22,737 nt of DNA. Origin: a virus. Shown here one piece after another: positions 1-7,365 of the stretch. Under the pieces are notes generated by a model that made no database searches, had not been told where the DNA came from, and saw only the letters and a program-made list of their open reading frames with translations. Positions within the stretch are counted from its first letter, which is position 1. Each line of letters opens with the position of its first letter. The translations under genes were made by a program, and so were the position numbers. Where the stretch lies: positions 1-22,737 of the IMG/VR virus record IMGVR_UViG_3300006059_000128; one strand, 5' to 3'.

Positions 1-284
1 TCATTGTCAACAGCAGCGGAAAGCGTGTCGAGAGCTTCCTGACGGATGGTTTTAGGTTGGACGACATCGCCAGCGTCCGGAAAAGCGCCGAGCAAGTCAG
101 ACCAAAGATCAGAGACATTTGCATAGTGAAGAAATTTCAGGGAAGGTACAGGTGGCGAAGTGCTAGCCAGCGGTGACTCGCCTTGCTGGCTGGAGGAGCC
201 TGACTGGTGGTGATGACAGAGACCATACCATGTAGGGTTCTGACATCCCTCGTGCTGGCATTTGGGGGCAGCTACAGGACTCAT
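1..284 (-). CDS. Partial CDS, small Cys/His-rich protein of unknown function (C-terminus off the left edge)
   Basis: An open frame reads leftward from ATG at 284 for 94 codons without a stop and runs off the window. The N-terminus has a compact Cys/His cluster, KCQHEGCQNP followed by WYGLCHHH (residues 8-26), which could bind one zinc ion. A Ser/Pro-rich linker (about residues 27-48) follows, then a more ordinary segment. GAAAGG lies about 15 nt before the ATG, a long spacing, so the start is only moderately supported. The gene sits behind the topoisomerase terminator in the same direction, so it probably has its own promoter in 300-400. I do not recognise the family; zinc binding is inferred from the cluster alone. 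Confidence 0.6.
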   Translation of the reverse strand, partial: MSPVAAPKCQHEGCQNPTWYGLCHHHQSGSSSQQGESPLASTSPPVPSLKFLHYANVSDLWSDLLGAFPDAGDVVQPKTIRQEALDTLSAAVDN

Positions 285-336
285 GGTGTGGCACCAAGAC
301 CTTTCTATACCGGAGGGGCTAAAACCTCCATGCGTT

Positions 337-402
337 CATTGTAAACAATGCCTCCGGCATGCATCGTCAACAACCGGCTAGTGACATCTCTTAGAAAGAG
401 AT
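337..402 (-). promoter_or_regulatory. Candidate promoter/operator region with two dyads upstream of the left-edge gene
   Basis: Position 337-350 is a perfect dyad (CATTGT, AA, ACAATG). It overlaps a minus-strand -10-like TACAAT (338-343). A minus-strand TTGACG lies at 365-370, but the spacing to TACAAT is 21 nt, longer than the usual 17. A second dyad is at 386-402 (ATCTCTT, 3-nt loop, AAGAGAT). Nearer the gene, GGAGG and CCTCC (about 312-330) can form a leader hairpin. This 187-nt gap holds no gene. Assignment as a promoter is tentative. Confidence 0.35.
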
Positions 403-410
403 TAGCGAGA

Positions 411-454
411 TGAGCAAAAGAGGGAGAAGACTTTTCTTCTCCCTCTTTTGCTCA
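411..454 (-). terminator. Rho-independent-type terminator after the topoisomerase gene
   Basis: A perfect 19-bp stem (411-429 with 436-454) encloses a 6-nt loop. It starts 18 nt beyond the topoisomerase stop codon. The stem itself carries the A-rich and T-rich runs, and there is no long clean T tract after it on the minus strand. It would end the long 7097-472 minus-strand operon and insulate the gene at 284. Confidence 0.8.
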
Positions 455-471
455 TTCATCAGAGACTATTA

Positions 472-2934
472 CTAGGCATCCAACCAGACAGCGTTTGCAG
501 TTTTGATCGACTTCGGTAGCTGCGTCAACTGGCGATCAGCGCTGATGAGCGAAGTCCTGATATCACCGTAGCCGATAGATTCAGGCTCATCGGACAATCC
601 GTCGAACCACTTCAGAGTTTCGCCACTGCCGACTACTGCACCAACCAGAGGCCCCTTGCTCTTAGTGATCAGATCACCGCGAACATTCCTGTTCAAGATT
701 TCCAATGAGGACGCTGCAAAGGAGCCAGCTCCCTGCTTGTCCGTCCAGTAGATAACCTTGTCGTTATCGGTTACCGGTCCGGCCCAGACGATGGAATCAG
801 TGTCAGAAGTGAACTTGATCAGTGGAATGCCGCGAGCCTTCTTCCCCTTAGCGAGGATTGTCTCGCTGGAGACTTTGATCATTCGACCGTTGGAGGTAAT
901 CGCACCAATGACAGCACCCTCCGGGAGCAGGAAAACCTGTTTTACCGAGTCCCCCTCATCCAACGTGATCAAGGAGTTCACCCTGTTGACACGGTGCGCC
1001 ATGTAGACCGAGTTCTCGATGCGCTTGATCATGCCCTTGGCGGTGATCATCACAATGTCGTTCCCGCCCTTGCCTACAGCGGCGTCAGAGTTGGAGAAGA
1101 CGATCTTCTCTCCCGGCTCCATGGAGAACAAAGCATCGACCTTAGTCATCTTCTTAGGCAGGGAACTGGCAGCCACGCGGTGGTGGTTGCCAAGGTTGCT
1201 GACGCCTTCTACAAAGTCGAGATCGGTGATCTTCGAGAGCTGGACCACGTAGTCATTGCCAACGACGTTGCTGATACTGCTGCGTTCCGCCCAGCGCACC
1301 CAGTTGCTTCCGGTACGAACGAAGAACCCGTTGACCGGAACGCGCTCGATTGCCGGTGCCTTCGGCTTTTCGATAGCAGAAGACTCACTGAGACGGAGTG
1401 TGCAGCGACGAGGAGCAGCGAACGCCTTCTTCGATTCACGCATTTCCTTCTTCAGGCGAAGGTCAAGCTCTTTCGGGTTGTGCAACAGGTTGTTGCACTC
1501 ATCGATGATGGCTTCCAGTTCGACTTTCTCTTCCTGATATTTTTCCACGCCCAGCTTCGTGATCTGTCCGATGGTCAGGGAGAGCACAGCCTGTGCCTGA
1601 TTGAGGGTGAATCCCCACTTTTTCATCATGGCTTCGGCTGCGGTAGCGCGGTCCTTGGACTTCGTGACAACATCAACGATTTCTTTGGCGATGGGAACAG
1701 CTTTGAGGAAACCGATGACCAGCTCAAGACGCTCCTGTGCCTTGTTGAGACGGTACCGGGAGCGACGCTTGACGACGTGGCGGCGGTGGCCGATCCACGC
1801 ACGAAGGGCGTCCAGAACGCTGACCTGCTGAATGGAGCCATTCAGCCAAGCGTTCATGTTAACGGTGTAGTCCTGCTGAAGCAGACCGACGCTTCCTGAC
1901 CGGACGTGGAAAAGAAGACGTTGAACAATATCTTCAGGGTCATTCTCCTTCACGTCAACGATGATGCGGAGGCCCTTCGATGACGTGGCGTTGATGACTT
2001 CAACGTTGCGGGGAAGCAACTCGTTGGCGACGAGGGAAGCAATGGATTCCATTACCTTGTCAGGGTCAACGAGGTACGGCAATCCCGTGAAAACGATACG
2101 CTTACCCTTAGCTTCACTGACAGATGCCGCCGCAGCCTTCCCGCGCCCCCTCTTCACTGCGGTCCCGTCCCCATATTCTTCAATGGAGTACTGAGCACGC
2201 ATCGTGAATGCGCCCTTGCCCGTTGTGATGTAGGAGGCGATACCACCGTTATTGTCGAAGATATCAGCGTCACATGGCATGTCAGGACCGGGAAGGATTT
2301 CCAGCACGGTGTTCAACCGGGGATTCGGGTTGTCAACCATGCGGATCGCTAGTTCCATGACCTCGCTGAGGTTATGTGCAGCGGTCTTTGCTGCGATACC
2401 TGTACCGATACCCATGTTGGGGTTGACGAGGAAGTTAGGCCAGAGAGCTGGCAGCACATTGGGTTCATCGAATTCACCGCTGTAGTTAGGGTTGAGGTCA
2501 ACACCGTTTTCAGCGATCTCCGAAGCACCGATGAAGTCTGCGGTTCCCAACAGCGCCATTGCTGACGGAGCGAGACGGCACTCAGTGTAACGGGCAGCAG
2601 CAGGGCCGAAGGAAAGCGAACCGAAGTTACCCTGACCGTCAACGAGTGGCAGCAGCTTATTAAAGGGCTGCGTCAGACCGACGATGGTCCCGTATACAGA
2701 GCCGTGGGGGTGGTACTTACCGGTTACTTCACCGTCAGCACGTGCAGATTTGACTCTCTTGCGGTCAGGACGTGAACCCATCTGGTACATGCCCCACAGG
2801 ATTCGCCTGTGGACAGGCTGCAAGCCGTCGATGGCATCCGGCAACATACGGTAGTTGTCGTAGAGGCCGAACTGCTTGAAGGAGGATCGGAATTCTCCCG
2901 TAAATTCGACAACCTCTGTTGTTGGAGATGACAT
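472..2934 (-). CDS. Type IIA DNA topoisomerase subunit A (GyrA/ParC family)
   Basis: This 820-residue protein is the DNA breakage-reunion subunit of a gyrase/topoisomerase IV type enzyme; it forms a covalent phosphotyrosine link and passes duplex DNA through the gate. Conserved parts seen: LPDAIDGLQPVHRRIL (31-46), GKYHPHG (72-78), VDGQGNFGS (98-106), and the catalytic R115-Y116-T117 in AAARYTECRL. The coiled-coil/connector lies around 380-510. The C-terminal 300 residues show blade-like repeats (ITAKGMIKRI, ITSNGRMIKV) of a beta-pinwheel. No GyrA box (QRRGGKG-like) was seen, so it is nearer ParC in that respect. Two residues are missing in the quinolone region after HPHG, where SVYG replaces the usual DSAVYD. 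AAGGG precedes the ATG by 6 nt. It is the last gene of the operon, 62 nt after the PTH2-like gene. No B (ATPase) subunit is in the window. Confidence 0.95.
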   Translation of the reverse strand: MSSPTTEVVEFTGEFRSSFKQFGLYDNYRMLPDAIDGLQPVHRRILWGMYQMGSRPDRKRVKSARADGEVTGKYHPHGSVYGTIVGLTQPFNKLLPLVDGQGNFGSLSFGPAAARYTECRLAPSAMALLGTADFIGASEIAENGVDLNPNYSGEFDEPNVLPALWPNFLVNPNMGIGTGIAAKTAAHNLSEVMELAIRMVDNPNPRLNTVLEILPGPDMPCDADIFDNNGGIASYITTGKGAFTMRAQYSIEEYGDGTAVKRGRGKAAAASVSEAKGKRIVFTGLPYLVDPDKVMESIASLVANELLPRNVEVINATSSKGLRIIVDVKENDPEDIVQRLLFHVRSGSVGLLQQDYTVNMNAWLNGSIQQVSVLDALRAWIGHRRHVVKRRSRYRLNKAQERLELVIGFLKAVPIAKEIVDVVTKSKDRATAAEAMMKKWGFTLNQAQAVLSLTIGQITKLGVEKYQEEKVELEAIIDECNNLLHNPKELDLRLKKEMRESKKAFAAPRRCTLRLSESSAIEKPKAPAIERVPVNGFFVRTGSNWVRWAERSSISNVVGNDYVVQLSKITDLDFVEGVSNLGNHHRVAASSLPKKMTKVDALFSMEPGEKIVFSNSDAAVGKGGNDIVMITAKGMIKRIENSVYMAHRVNRVNSLITLDEGDSVKQVFLLPEGAVIGAITSNGRMIKVSSETILAKGKKARGIPLIKFTSDTDSIVWAGPVTDNDKVIYWTDKQGAGSFAASSLEILNRNVRGDLITKSKGPLVGAVVGSGETLKWFDGLSDEPESIGYGDIRTSLISADRQLTQLPKSIKTANAVWLDA

Positions 2935-2996
2935 AACTGCCCTTCTATGTATAAATTCTTACGCCTCCTAATTCTAGGCGATATTGTCTCCCACCT

Positions 2997-3644
2997 TTAC
3001 AGGGAGCTGGCGTCAGCTACAAATGCTGTCATGGAACCGCTTTCAATCTCTGTGTGACCTGCGTCGTGGATGATTGCATCGGGGGTAAGAGACAACGAAA
3101 GTCGTTGGAAGATGGACGAAGCAACTTCAACGACATTGACCCTATGACCACCTTCTACCCAATCATCACGGTCGCGCGGCGAAGCCAAGTCCCACCATGC
3201 CAGCAAAGCGTGTGCTGCCTGTGCCGCTGACTTGCCGGTGGACATCCCAAGATCGGCATTCAAGACGATGGTCAGCGCGTCAGGGTCGTGGAAGCGCTCC
3301 CTGCGTTCAAATTCGGTACCCCCGACTTGAAGCCTCCGGATGGCACTATCCATCTCAGTGTAGGGAACCGGAGTGAACGCCAACGCCTTCGCTTCACCTA
3401 CTTTCGTGCTGGCTAGGACATCAGTCCGGCTTGCAGCCTTGGCGAAGTCCTTGTCATTGGCACGGCGCACAGTCTTGCCGCCGTCCCCTTCATTCAGCCA
3501 CTTATCCCAGATAGCATTGTCCTCCGAAGACGACCGGTAGGCTTCCAAAGCTGCTAATGCGACTGCGGAGATTGCCTCCTGATGGCTACCGGACTTGCTC
3601 AGAACAAGAGGCATCACTAAAGCGCTTTCGCGTGTGTCAATCAT
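2997..3644 (-). CDS. PTH2-like peptidyl-tRNA hydrolase domain protein
   Basis: The C-terminal half (about residues 122-215) matches the PTH2 family, which releases peptides from prematurely dissociated peptidyl-tRNA. Seen: the opening strand DALTIVLNADLGMSTGKSAAQ-region with GKSAAQAAH (137-145), then IIHDAGHTEIESGSMTAF (191-208), which corresponds to the family's DAG-T-i-GS-T signature. The usual PTH2 is about 115-120 residues; here about 120 extra N-terminal residues of unknown role precede it. I place the start at ATG 3644, which overlaps the DinG stop by 8 nt, rather than at the longer in-frame ATG at 3728, which lies well inside dinG. Overlap implies translational coupling to DinG. Function as a true hydrolase is inference from family membership. 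Confidence 0.8.
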   Translation of the reverse strand: MIDTRESALVMPLVLSKSGSHQEAISAVALAALEAYRSSSEDNAIWDKWLNEGDGGKTVRRANDKDFAKAASRTDVLASTKVGEAKALAFTPVPYTEMDSAIRRLQVGGTEFERRERFHDPDALTIVLNADLGMSTGKSAAQAAHALLAWWDLASPRDRDDWVEGGHRVNVVEVASSIFQRLSLSLTPDAIIHDAGHTEIESGSMTAFVADASSL

Positions 3645-5961
3645 GAGCGATCTTCTTCCTGTTGGTCTTCCTCGGTTCCTTGACGGGACGCCAGATGCGG
3701 GGGTCAGTCTTAGGCATGCCCCCTTCACGGGTCTCCGGGTTTACCCATTTCAGCCAATCCGCGAAAGCAACCTTGTCGCTCGTCATCATCCAGTCGTTCG
3801 GGATGAGTGAGATAGCTGCTGCACCGTATCGCTTGGTGAGAATGCGGCGGTCCATGATCATGACAGCGCCGATGTCTCCGGTGGAACGGATCAGACGACC
3901 TGCACCCTGAGCGAGCATAACCGAGGCGTGGTCCACGTCAACTTCCATGAACGGGTTGCCCTTGTGCTTCTCAATCCACTTGCGGCGAGCATTGAACACG
4001 GCGTCGTTCTGCATCGGGAACGGCATCTTGTCCATGATCACCAGAGACAACGACGTACCGGGAACGTCCACGCCTTCCCACAGGGAGATCGTACCCACGA
4101 TGACAGAATGTTCGTCAGCGGCAAATTTCGCTACAACGTCACGCTTCGCGCCATCGTACTGAGTGATGATGTTACGTCCACGCAGGTCACGCTTCGCGAA
4201 TTCAGCGAATTCAATCGTCTTCTGCTTAGAGGTCGTCAGGATCATGGCCCGACCATCCACTGCCTCGATGGCTTGACGCATTTCCTTCCACGCATCAACT
4301 GCCCATGCTGGAGCACCCGGTTCCGGAATTGTTGCCGGGATATAGAGCCGTGCCTTACGGCTATCGAACGGCGATTCTACGTCAATGAACGATTTGGGCT
4401 TCATGCCGACCATCATCGGCGTGAGTTTCGTGATGGTTCCCGAGGAGAGCACAATGGCAGCAGGTCCAGTGCTTTCGTTCAGAAGGCTTTCGGCAGTGCT
4501 ACGTCGGCTGATGTCATAGCGGAACCTTGTCACGTCTACAGGAACCTGACGCACCACCAGCGCCGGAGCGGATGGAGTCTCACGTCCGAGGATCGTAACC
4601 TCGTTGACGAATTCCTCCTTGTCGTTGACCTGCATGACGCCTTTGAGGATGCCTACTTGAGCCACGGCAGAGTCTTCGTCGCCGTCGATGGGACGCAACA
4701 GTTCAGCCAGCGGCTTCGGAACGCCTTCCAAGTTGACGGCTTCGCTGCTCTTTTCCGAGGCAGCCTTGACTTTTAGGGCGGCAAGAATCGGGACAGCCTT
4801 CTCCCGCCACGCGTTGGACGCCTTACCGATGGCTAGCCGGTGGGCTTTCACTCCCATGTCGCTGTCATCGATGTCGATGAGTTCGTTCTCCAGATCAGCC
4901 AGATCGTTCCGGATAGCCTGCATCATGGCGCGGGCATCCTCGCCGTACCGCTTTCCGATCTTCGGAGTGGCTTCATCGAATGCCTTGAACATCTTTTCAA
5001 AGTCAGTCGTTGACGAGTAGGACTCTGCCAGAATGCGGGACAAGTGATGGGCTTCGTCAACAACGACGACGGAAGCTCCAGCAAGAATGTCAGCATGTTC
5101 ACTGGTTGCATCACGCTGGATTTCAGAAACCAGAAGCGAAGAGTTCAGCACTACAACGTCAGACATGACGCAGTTGGCGTACGCAGCACGATAAGCGCAG
5201 GTTTCATCGTGCGCGAGCGCTGCTACCAACTCATGCGGGGAATGATCACGGTACTGGGTACCCAGCGAGTAGTTCACGGTGATGTCACCGGAATCTTCGC
5301 TGACAGTCCACCATTTCTTGCTCTTGTGAGTGCAGCCTTTAGTGGCACTGAACTTCTTCTGCCCGTCAGGGGTCATCCGTCCGATGAGATGCTCAGAGTC
5401 GTACCGGAGCACGTCGCCGTCAGAGAGCGCTTCCTCGGCTCGGCGGAGAATTTCGCGCATTACGGAGATATCGCGGTTGTCCGGAACGTCCAAGTCGAAA
5501 ATCTCATCGTTCTTTGACACGCCGTCAAGCTTGGCTAGTGCTTCGCGAATCTTATCCAGACACGCGTAGTTTCCTTGACCTTTGAGCACTCCATAAGTGA
5601 GGTGATACCCATAGATGGCGTTGAGGTCTTCACGAAGCTTTGGGAGTTCTTCGGCAATGATTTGTTCTTGCAGCGATTTCGTAGACGTTGCGACTACCAC
5701 GCGTCCACCATGAGCGATGGAAGCGATGATGTAGCCGAGAGTCTTACCGGTTCCTACTGGAGCGTTGATAGCAACATCGATGGGTGAGAAGTCGTCAGTC
5801 TTGAAGGCTTCCGCAATCGCTTCTACCATCTTGAGCTGGCCTTCGCGCTTGTCCCATCCACGATGCTCCAGAACAGCCGTCAGAAGCTCAATGGCATCAG
5901 TTGGTAGCTTAGCGGTTTCGCCGGTTTCTGCCACGGCAGAAGCTAGTGCGGTGTTGGTCAT
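3637..5961 (-). CDS. dinG: DinG/XPD-like superfamily 2 DNA helicase with Fe-S cysteines
   Basis: This 774-residue protein is an ATP-dependent 5'-3' helicase of the DinG/XPD type. Motif I is APVGTGKT (67-74) and the DEAH box is at 302-305 (VVVVDEAHHL). Four cysteines, C134, C210, C255 and C264, lie between motifs I and II in the arrangement expected for the 4Fe-4S domain. The C-terminal helicase domain has the SxWEGVDVPG motif, and QGAGRLIRS is the arginine-finger motif VI with the family's QGAGRLIR wording. AAAGG precedes the ATG by 6 nt. It lies 55 nt after the HTH gene and overlaps the next gene by 8 nt. Likely role: clearing D-loops, R-loops or replication-transcription conflicts. There is no exonuclease domain at the N-terminus. 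Confidence 0.92.
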   Translation of the reverse strand: MTNTALASAVAETGETAKLPTDAIELLTAVLEHRGWDKREGQLKMVEAIAEAFKTDDFSPIDVAINAPVGTGKTLGYIIASIAHGGRVVVATSTKSLQEQIIAEELPKLREDLNAIYGYHLTYGVLKGQGNYACLDKIREALAKLDGVSKNDEIFDLDVPDNRDISVMREILRRAEEALSDGDVLRYDSEHLIGRMTPDGQKKFSATKGCTHKSKKWWTVSEDSGDITVNYSLGTQYRDHSPHELVAALAHDETCAYRAAYANCVMSDVVVLNSSLLVSEIQRDATSEHADILAGASVVVVDEAHHLSRILAESYSSTTDFEKMFKAFDEATPKIGKRYGEDARAMMQAIRNDLADLENELIDIDDSDMGVKAHRLAIGKASNAWREKAVPILAALKVKAASEKSSEAVNLEGVPKPLAELLRPIDGDEDSAVAQVGILKGVMQVNDKEEFVNEVTILGRETPSAPALVVRQVPVDVTRFRYDISRRSTAESLLNESTGPAAIVLSSGTITKLTPMMVGMKPKSFIDVESPFDSRKARLYIPATIPEPGAPAWAVDAWKEMRQAIEAVDGRAMILTTSKQKTIEFAEFAKRDLRGRNIITQYDGAKRDVVAKFAADEHSVIVGTISLWEGVDVPGTSLSLVIMDKMPFPMQNDAVFNARRKWIEKHKGNPFMEVDVDHASVMLAQGAGRLIRSTGDIGAVMIMDRRILTKRYGAAAISLIPNDWMMTSDKVAFADWLKWVNPETREGGMPKTDPRIWRPVKEPRKTNRKKIAHD

Positions 5962-6016
5962 CTTTAGCCTTTGTTATCTATTTCAGTGCAGCTTACTATT
6001 CCTGAAAAGACTACAC

Positions 6017-6493
6017 TTAATCGGCTTTTCTTGCAAACCTTATTGACATATCGGATTGGAGCGGACGTTCGACACCACCGAGATCGATCCGGTGAAGAAT
6101 GTTCTGCTTGGTTGTTGACCGCACCTGCACCCAATGGCTGCCAAACATTGATTCATGCCCTTTGGGAAGCACGTAAGGGATGTAGTCCCCGACCATGAGG
6201 TCGCGGACTTTCCCTGTATGCAGCTCAGTTCCTTCGGGCAAAGTGCCACGCCGGGTTGAGACATGCTCCGGAGAAGTCACCTTGTGAGTTTTCAATACTT
6301 CAAGGGGCATTCTTGGAAAGACTCGTCGGAGCGCTTTGACATGATGTATGCTCGGTATCGCTTCCCCAGCGTTGAACTTATGGAGAGAGGGGAGATCAAC
6401 GCCTGAAGCTAGAGAGAGTTCATCTAGAGATGTGAAGTCAGTATTCGTTTTCAGCCATTCGAGCAGTGGCATTTGAGCATCCGCATCAGCCAT
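6017..6493 (-). CDS. Putative helix-turn-helix DNA-binding protein
   Basis: This 158-residue protein has a helical N-terminal part (about 9-60) with an XRE-like helix-turn-helix pattern: TSLDELSLASGVDLPSLHKF followed by a G-x-x-IPS turn and a further helix. The C-terminal part (about 80-158) is strand-rich (LHTGKVRDLMVGDYIPYV) and not recognised. Its ATG overlaps the stop of the Wbl-like gene by 8 nt (ATGGCTGA), so the two are coupled. It is probably a regulator, but neither its target nor its exact family can be read from the sequence. Confidence 0.7.
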   Translation of the reverse strand: MADADAQMPLLEWLKTNTDFTSLDELSLASGVDLPSLHKFNAGEAIPSIHHVKALRRVFPRMPLEVLKTHKVTSPEHVSTRRGTLPEGTELHTGKVRDLMVGDYIPYVLPKGHESMFGSHWVQVRSTTKQNILHRIDLGGVERPLQSDMSIRFARKAD

Positions 6494-7097
6494 TGAATGT
6501 CATGTTGGCAGCGAGTTCACGGTAAGCCCTACGGTCTTCTTCCGACATGTCATTCGTCTTCGTGGAAGAGTATGCGCGGCGAAGCTTGTTGAAGCGGTTG
6601 AGGATGAGCCTACGGGTCTTCTCATGGTGCCCGCCCCATACTCCGAACACCCCGTCTGCCGGTGCCTGAATGATGGACACGTCAAGGCAAATCTTTGAAA
6701 GCGCGCAACTGCCACACGCTTTCTGAGAAAGCAGCGTCTGGATTTTTGCGGTGTGGTCGTCAACAGCGAATGCCATGTCATTCTCGCCGTGAAGATAGTC
6801 GGTTGCGACCGGATAATCCGGGTGGAACGTGGTTTCAACTGTTCGCCCGGTGTCATACTCAACAATTTTTTCCGGTTCTTCGCAGGCTGTCGGAACGGCT
6901 GACTTGCGTACTGGAACAGAGCGGTTCTTCAAGTGGTAGTGCAGCCACCTAAGGAAAGTATCCTCACCAAGTTTTCTGATTTCATTGTCGCTTACTTCCA
7001 CGTCATATTGGCGGAGAGTGACTGGGATATCAAACTGACCGAGGACGGGGAAGAGTTCTTCCTCGCTGTCAAGTAGAGCAAGAGCGTTCTTATTCAT
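6486..7097 (-). CDS. Atypical WhiB-like (Wbl) domain protein
   Basis: This 203-residue protein carries the diagnostic second half of a Wbl domain: C128-x2-C131-x5-C137, then GVWGG (152-156) followed by a basic helix (HEKTRRLILNRFNKLRRAY). Wbl proteins hold a 4Fe-4S cluster with four Cys and act with the primary sigma factor. Here the expected first Cys about 20-30 residues upstream is absent; the only candidate is C72, 55 residues before C128. The N-terminal 120 residues are unlike usual Wbl proteins. It is the first gene of a five-gene operon, with GGAG 6 nt before its ATG and a promoter at 7174-7202. The Wbl assignment is well supported; cluster binding is not. Confidence 0.8.
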   Translation of the reverse strand: MNKNALALLDSEEELFPVLGQFDIPVTLRQYDVEVSDNEIRKLGEDTFLRWLHYHLKNRSVPVRKSAVPTACEEPEKIVEYDTGRTVETTFHPDYPVATDYLHGENDMAFAVDDHTAKIQTLLSQKACGSCALSKICLDVSIIQAPADGVFGVWGGHHEKTRRLILNRFNKLRRAYSSTKTNDMSEEDRRAYRELAANMTFNG

Positions 7098-7141
7098 TGG
7101 TACTCCGGAGACCTTTTTGAGCGGTACCGCAGAGGAGTCAT
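7094..7141 (-). CDS. Possible 15-codon leader ORF overlapping the Wbl-like gene
   Basis: In the 5' leader of the operon an ORF, MTPLRYRSKRSPEYQ, starts at ATG 7141 and its TGA overlaps the downstream ATG as ATGA. AGAGGA lies immediately against its ATG, which is too close for a normal ribosome site. The peptide is basic (four Arg, one Lys). Its start sits in a hairpin (7127-7151). It may be chance; the evidence is position and overlap only. Confidence 0.2.
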   Translation of the reverse strand: MTPLRYRSKRSPEYQ

Positions 7142-7151
7142 TCCTCTACGG
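7127..7151 (-). promoter_or_regulatory. Leader hairpin in the 5' untranslated region of the Wbl-DinG-topoisomerase operon
   Basis: AGAGGA (7131-7136) and TCCTCT (7142-7147) pair around a 5-nt loop, extended by CCG/CGG across one mismatch. Directly beside it GCGGTACCGC (7121-7130) is a perfect 10-bp palindrome. Both lie between the predicted transcription start (about 7167) and the first gene, so they would be in the mRNA leader. An attenuation or translation-control role is possible but unproven. Confidence 0.35.
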
Positions 7152-7173
7152 GTATATGTTTTTACTTCTAAGC

Positions 7174-7202
7174 ATCGTATAGCAAGGAAGAGTTTTTGTC
7201 CA
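7174..7202 (-). promoter_or_regulatory. Promoter of the 7097-472 operon
   Basis: On the minus strand TGGACA (-35, 7197-7202) and TACGAT (-10, 7174-7179) are separated by exactly 17 nt. This is a good match to the vegetative actinobacterial consensus and lies about 75 nt upstream of the Wbl-like gene. The surrounding 7098-7293 has no credible gene on either strand. Confidence 0.65.
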
Positions 7203-7207
7203 CCCTG

Positions 7208-7236
7208 TTGACATATGCGTGGCGACTATTTTTAGA
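7208..7236 (+). promoter_or_regulatory. Possible plus-strand promoter without a downstream gene
   Basis: A consensus TTGACA (7208-7213) is followed after 17 nt by TTTAGA (7231-7236), a weak -10. It points right, toward the hairpin at 7299-7345 and then the antisense of the membrane-protein gene. If active it would make a short noncoding RNA or an antisense transcript. No ORF follows. Confidence 0.25.
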
Positions 7237-7293
7237 GCATTGCATGCCGCTCGGAGCATAAGTCTTATTAGATACCTACGGGCTATAATTACA

Positions 7294-7345
7294 CAAAAAT
7301 CCCCTGCCGCCAATTCGTCCGCTAAAACGAATGGAGACAGGGGAT
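7294..7345 (-). terminator. Terminator after the membrane-protein gene
   Basis: The outer stem ATCCCCTG/CAGGGGAT (7299-7306 with 7338-7345) and the inner stem ATTCGT/ACGAAT (7313-7318 with 7327-7332) flank a small internal loop. Read on the minus strand the stem is followed by TTTTTGTG, a T tract. It begins about 20 nt past the stop of the gene ending at 7366. Confidence 0.75.
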
Positions 7346-7365
7346 AAAAATTTGTCCAGTGAGGC

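Noticed and set aside
994-1899. 301-codon plus-strand open frame
   Set aside because: It is antisense to the topoisomerase gene, His/Arg/Asp/Leu-rich as reverse-complement shadows are, and has no ribosome site or family match.
3645-3728. Longer N-terminus for the PTH2-like protein
   Set aside because: It would overlap dinG by 92 nt; the ATG at 3644 gives the 8-nt coupled overlap typical of this operon.
3928-4776. 282-codon plus-strand open frame
   Set aside because: It is antisense to the DinG-like gene and has shadow composition (many His, Arg, Phe) with no motif.
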